Position numbers and translations under genes: made by a program
Notes under the pieces: generated by a model
Seen by the model: the letters and a program-made list of their open reading frames with translations, nothing else
What the model was told of the DNA's origin: nothing
Database searches by the model: none
NCBI GenBank assembly: GCA_900550745.1
Contig: URTO01000086.1
Location: 1-7,639, forward strand
Reading direction: 5' to 3'
Length of the DNA: 7,639 bases
DNA from: an uncultured Desulfovibrio sp.
GTDB taxonomy: Bacteria > Desulfobacterota > Desulfovibrionia > Desulfovibrionales > Desulfovibrionaceae
Shown here: in pieces, positions 6,315-7,639 of the stretch
How the letters are laid out: every line of letters begins with the position of its first letter
Position numbering within the stretch: position 1 is the first letter of the stretch

Positions 6315-6476
6315 GGCTGTGTTATAGAAAATGGTTGGTGCTTTTTTCCTTGAAGTTCCAAAGGAATAGCCAACAAAGTACCTTAACCATAGATTCCACC
6401 AAGGGGAAAACTGGAAAAAAGGCTGTATTTTACCGTGCTGTGGAGATGAAACAACCACATACTATATGACACAGCC
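6315..6476 (+). mobile_element. MITE-like element, copy 3 (162 bp)
   Basis: It begins GGCTGTGTTATAG and ends TATGACACAGCC, an inverted pair. It is almost identical to the reverse complement of 114-273; the extra AT at ACTATATGAC accounts for the 2-base length difference. The flanks ATGGAAAA (6307-6314) and GTGGAAAA (6477-6484) are an 8-bp duplication with one mismatch. The near-identity to copy 1 implies recent activity or gene conversion. It lies 52 bases upstream of the binding-protein start, probably between that gene and its original promoter. No transposase is encoded. Confidence 0.88.
6427..6454 (-). promoter_or_regulatory. Candidate promoter in MITE copy 3, facing the transporter operon
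   Basis: On the minus strand TTGTTT (6454-6449) and TAAAAT (6432-6427) are 16 bases apart. Transcription would leave the left end of the element and enter the binding-protein gene about 165 bases downstream. It is identical in layout to the boxes in copy 1. If it works, insertion of the element changed expression of the transporter. This is a by-eye prediction, supported only by box similarity and position. Confidence 0.35.
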
Positions 6477-6570
6477 GTGGAAAAAAGATGGTTGTGCAGA
6501 TTCGCCGGAACCGATTCTTACACCGGATTGCGGAAAATATCCAGTGCGCCCCGTTCCGGGGCATTCGCTT

Positions 6571-6600
6571 TTGCAATGGACAATATGTTTTAACTATATG
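6571..6600 (+). promoter_or_regulatory. Candidate rightward promoter towards the deaminase gene
   Basis: TTGCAA (6571-6576) and TATATG (6595-6600) are separated by 18 bases in AT-rich DNA. It would drive the plus strand and give a leader of about 500 bases containing the repeat array and hairpins. It overlaps a leftward candidate at 6580-6608, so the two would compete. Low certainty. Confidence 0.3.
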
Positions 6601-6608
6601 AAATTCAA
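6580..6608 (-). promoter_or_regulatory. Candidate original promoter of the transporter operon
   Basis: On the minus strand TTGAAT (6608-6603) and TATTGT (6585-6580) are 17 bases apart. It lies about 320 bases upstream of the binding-protein start with MITE copy 3 between them, so it could be the pre-insertion promoter. It overlaps the rightward candidate at 6571-6600. Low certainty. Confidence 0.3.
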
Positions 6609-6725
6609 AATAAGTTTTTAGAAAATCATCGAAAAGGCGAACGTCTCCCGCTTGGGGGATGCCGCCGCATCAAAAAGGCCGAAGGGGAAGCAAAAAGGGG
6701 GGGCCCAAACGTGTGCAGCATGCCC

Positions 6726-6922
6726 GCATATGGATAAGGGCAGGGGGGCTTCCGCCGCAGGACGAGCTTTTCTTCCCGTATGGTTCGCATATGATAGGGT
6801 AGGGCCCCATCGTGGCCTTCTTTCGTATCTTCCTTAGTATAAGCCGCATACGGATAGGGCAGGGCTGAAGATGAGGCATTTGGCGCGGAGCGGGTGGCGT
6901 TCCGCCTGAGGATAGGGCAGGG
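6726..6922 (+). repeat. Degenerate array of four ~60-bp units with a GATAGGGCAGGG core
   Basis: The core GCATA(T/C)GGATAGGGCAGGG or a close variant occurs at 6726-6745 (GATAAGGGCAGGG), 6787-6804 (GATAGGGTAGGG), 6846-6864 (exact) and 6904-6922 (GCCTGAGGATAGGGCAGGG). Unit starts are 61, 59 and 58 bases apart. The DNA between the cores is mostly not conserved, apart from TCTTCC before the second and third. A possible fifth, weak unit starts at 6667 (GCATCAAAAAGGCCGAAGGG). The spacings are not multiples of three, so it is not a protein repeat. Function unknown; the spacers are not CRISPR-like. Confidence 0.6.
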
Positions 6923-6986
6923 TTTCGTGGGAAGCTGCTGAAACGGCCCCGGCTCATGGTGCCGTAGATGGATGGCAGCCCTCACA

Positions 6987-7017
6987 GCCCGGATACGGGC
7001 GCCCTGGTTCAGGGCGC
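6987..7017 (+). other. Two adjacent perfect hairpins in the deaminase leader
   Basis: GCCCG-GATA-CGGGC (6987-7000) and GCGCCCTG-GTT-CAGGGCGC (6999-7017) are both perfect inverted repeats. They share two bases, so they cannot both form fully. The second has an eight-pair GC-rich stem and lies 104 bases upstream of the deaminase ATG. No T-run follows, so it is not a standard terminator. It could be a regulatory leader fold or a protein-binding site. Confidence 0.5.
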
Positions 7018-7121
7018 GCATGGGCGAATGGCCTTTTCCCGGCGGCGCGGATCTGCTAGGAGGACGGGAATACGACAACACCATGATCCCGCGCCAGCCG
7101 CAGGGATACAGGAGCAACACG

Positions 7122-7639
7122 ATGCAGGAAAAGCTGTTTAACCGTCTGATGGACGTCATTGAATACGACGTAGCCCCGTTGACCCGCAAGCGCGTCTCCA
7201 TCGGCTGCAAGGTCTTCGGCGCGGCGGTGCTGCGCAAGGATGATCTGTCCCTCGTCCTCGCCGAAACCAATATGGAGGCGTTTTCCCCGCTCTGGCACGG
7301 CGAAGTGTACGCCATCAAACAGTTCTGGGAATTGCAGGGCCATCCTGACCCCAAGGACTGCATCTTCATTGCCACGCATCAGCCTTGCTGCATGTGTGCG
7401 TCGGCCATCGCGTGGAGCGGCTTCCCCGAACTGTTTTACCTGTTCGGCTACGAGAACACGAGCAAAGACTTTAATATCCCCCATGATCAGAAGATGATCC
7501 GGGAACTGTTCCACTGCACCAGCCCGGCGGAGGATTCCAGCTACTACACAAGCCGCCCCATCATGAGCCTATTCGATACGCCGGAAGCGGCGGCCCGTTT
7601 TGAGCGTATCAAGAGCCTGTATGCGGAACTTTCCGCCGT
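7122..7639 (+). CDS. Nucleoside/cytidine deaminase-like protein, 3' end outside window
   Basis: The first 172 residues of a plus-strand gene that is still open at the window edge. It has the zinc site of the CMP/dCMP deaminase fold: HGEVYAI with His59 (zinc ligand) and Glu61 (proton shuttle), then PCCMC with Cys89 and Cys92 (zinc ligands). Such enzymes hydrolytically deaminate cytosine, guanine, adenosine or related bases and nucleosides in the cytoplasm; the exact substrate is unclear. The core is followed by a longer C-terminal part (about 110-172) that is not needed for the zinc site. The ATG at 7122 has AGGAG seven bases upstream. An in-frame ATG at 7083 would add 13 residues, but its AGGAGG is too far away. 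It is transcribed away from the transporter genes. Confidence 0.88.
   Translation, partial: MQEKLFNRLMDVIEYDVAPLTRKRVSIGCKVFGAAVLRKDDLSLVLAETNMEAFSPLWHGEVYAIKQFWELQGHPDPKDCIFIATHQPCCMCASAIAWSGFPELFYLFGYENTSKDFNIPHDQKMIRELFHCTSPAEDSSYYTSRPIMSLFDTPEAAARFERIKSLYAELSA

Larger units (their letters stand above)
6477..7121. other. Long intergenic region before the deaminase gene
   Basis: This stretch separates the leftward transporter genes from the rightward deaminase gene. Open frames exist on both strands but lack ribosome-binding sites or recognisable protein character; the minus-strand frame 6626-7375 runs into the deaminase gene antisense. The AT-rich left part (6566-6630) has promoter candidates. 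The middle carries the repeat array at 6726-6922, and the right part two hairpins at 6987-7017. A short stem GCCCCG-TTC-CGGGGC lies at 6548-6562 without a T-run. No tRNA or known RNA was recognised. Confidence 0.6.

Noticed and set aside
6726..6922. CRISPR array
   Set aside because: Only a core of about 12-20 bases is conserved, with mismatches, spacing varies, and there are no cas genes in the window.
6626..7375. 249-codon minus-strand open frame
   Set aside because: Runs antisense through the deaminase gene with its HxE and PCxxC zinc site, then through the repeat array; no ribosome-binding site or domain seen.

Overview
The window looks like an accessory stretch of a GC-rich Gram-negative chromosome. 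A desulfovibrio-like bacterium is one guess, from gene types and composition only; no rRNA or marker gene fixes the taxon. It holds eight complete genes, all on the minus strand, and one partial plus-strand gene at the right edge. AT-rich non-coding repeats interrupt the GC-rich coding DNA.

The minus-strand genes, in transcription order from right to left, are: a secreted substrate-binding protein (6262-5327), an ABC ATPase (5330-4560), a single-domain AbrB-type membrane protein (4572-4072), a 531-base gap filled by nested mobile repeats, an ABC permease (3540-2782), two CrcB/Fluc fluoride channels in tandem (2782-2408 and 2394-1987), a small secreted protein (1906-1625) and an AI-2E-family permease (1373-354). 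A good rho-independent terminator follows at 331-305. Stop and start codons overlap at binding protein/ATPase, ATPase/AbrB and permease/crcB, so there are two coupled blocks. The binding protein, ATPase and permease together make one NitT/TauT-type importer, now split by the repeats. The repeats may lie inside what was a single operon.

The most striking non-gene feature is a family of MITE-like elements of 160-162 bp with GGCTGTGT terminal inverted repeats. Three complete copies (114-273, 3776-3935, 6315-6476) each have an 8-bp target-site duplication, one exact and two 7/8. A fourth, divergent copy is cut by the left edge. The middle copy sits inside another AT-rich element with 14-bp perfect inverted ends (3673-3957). 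Each copy carries a possible outward promoter, and in the two copies upstream of transporter genes it points into those genes.

On the right, 6477-7121 has no convincing gene. It holds overlapping divergent promoter candidates, a degenerate array of about 60-bp units built on GATAGGGCAGGG, and two adjacent perfect hairpins ahead of a zinc-dependent nucleoside/cytidine deaminase-like gene (7122 to the window end).

The possible 'system' is the coupling of a NitT/TauT-type importer to a pair of fluoride channels and an AbrB-type membrane protein. The substrate cannot be read from sequence alone, and any link to fluoride or organofluorine compounds is a hypothesis.
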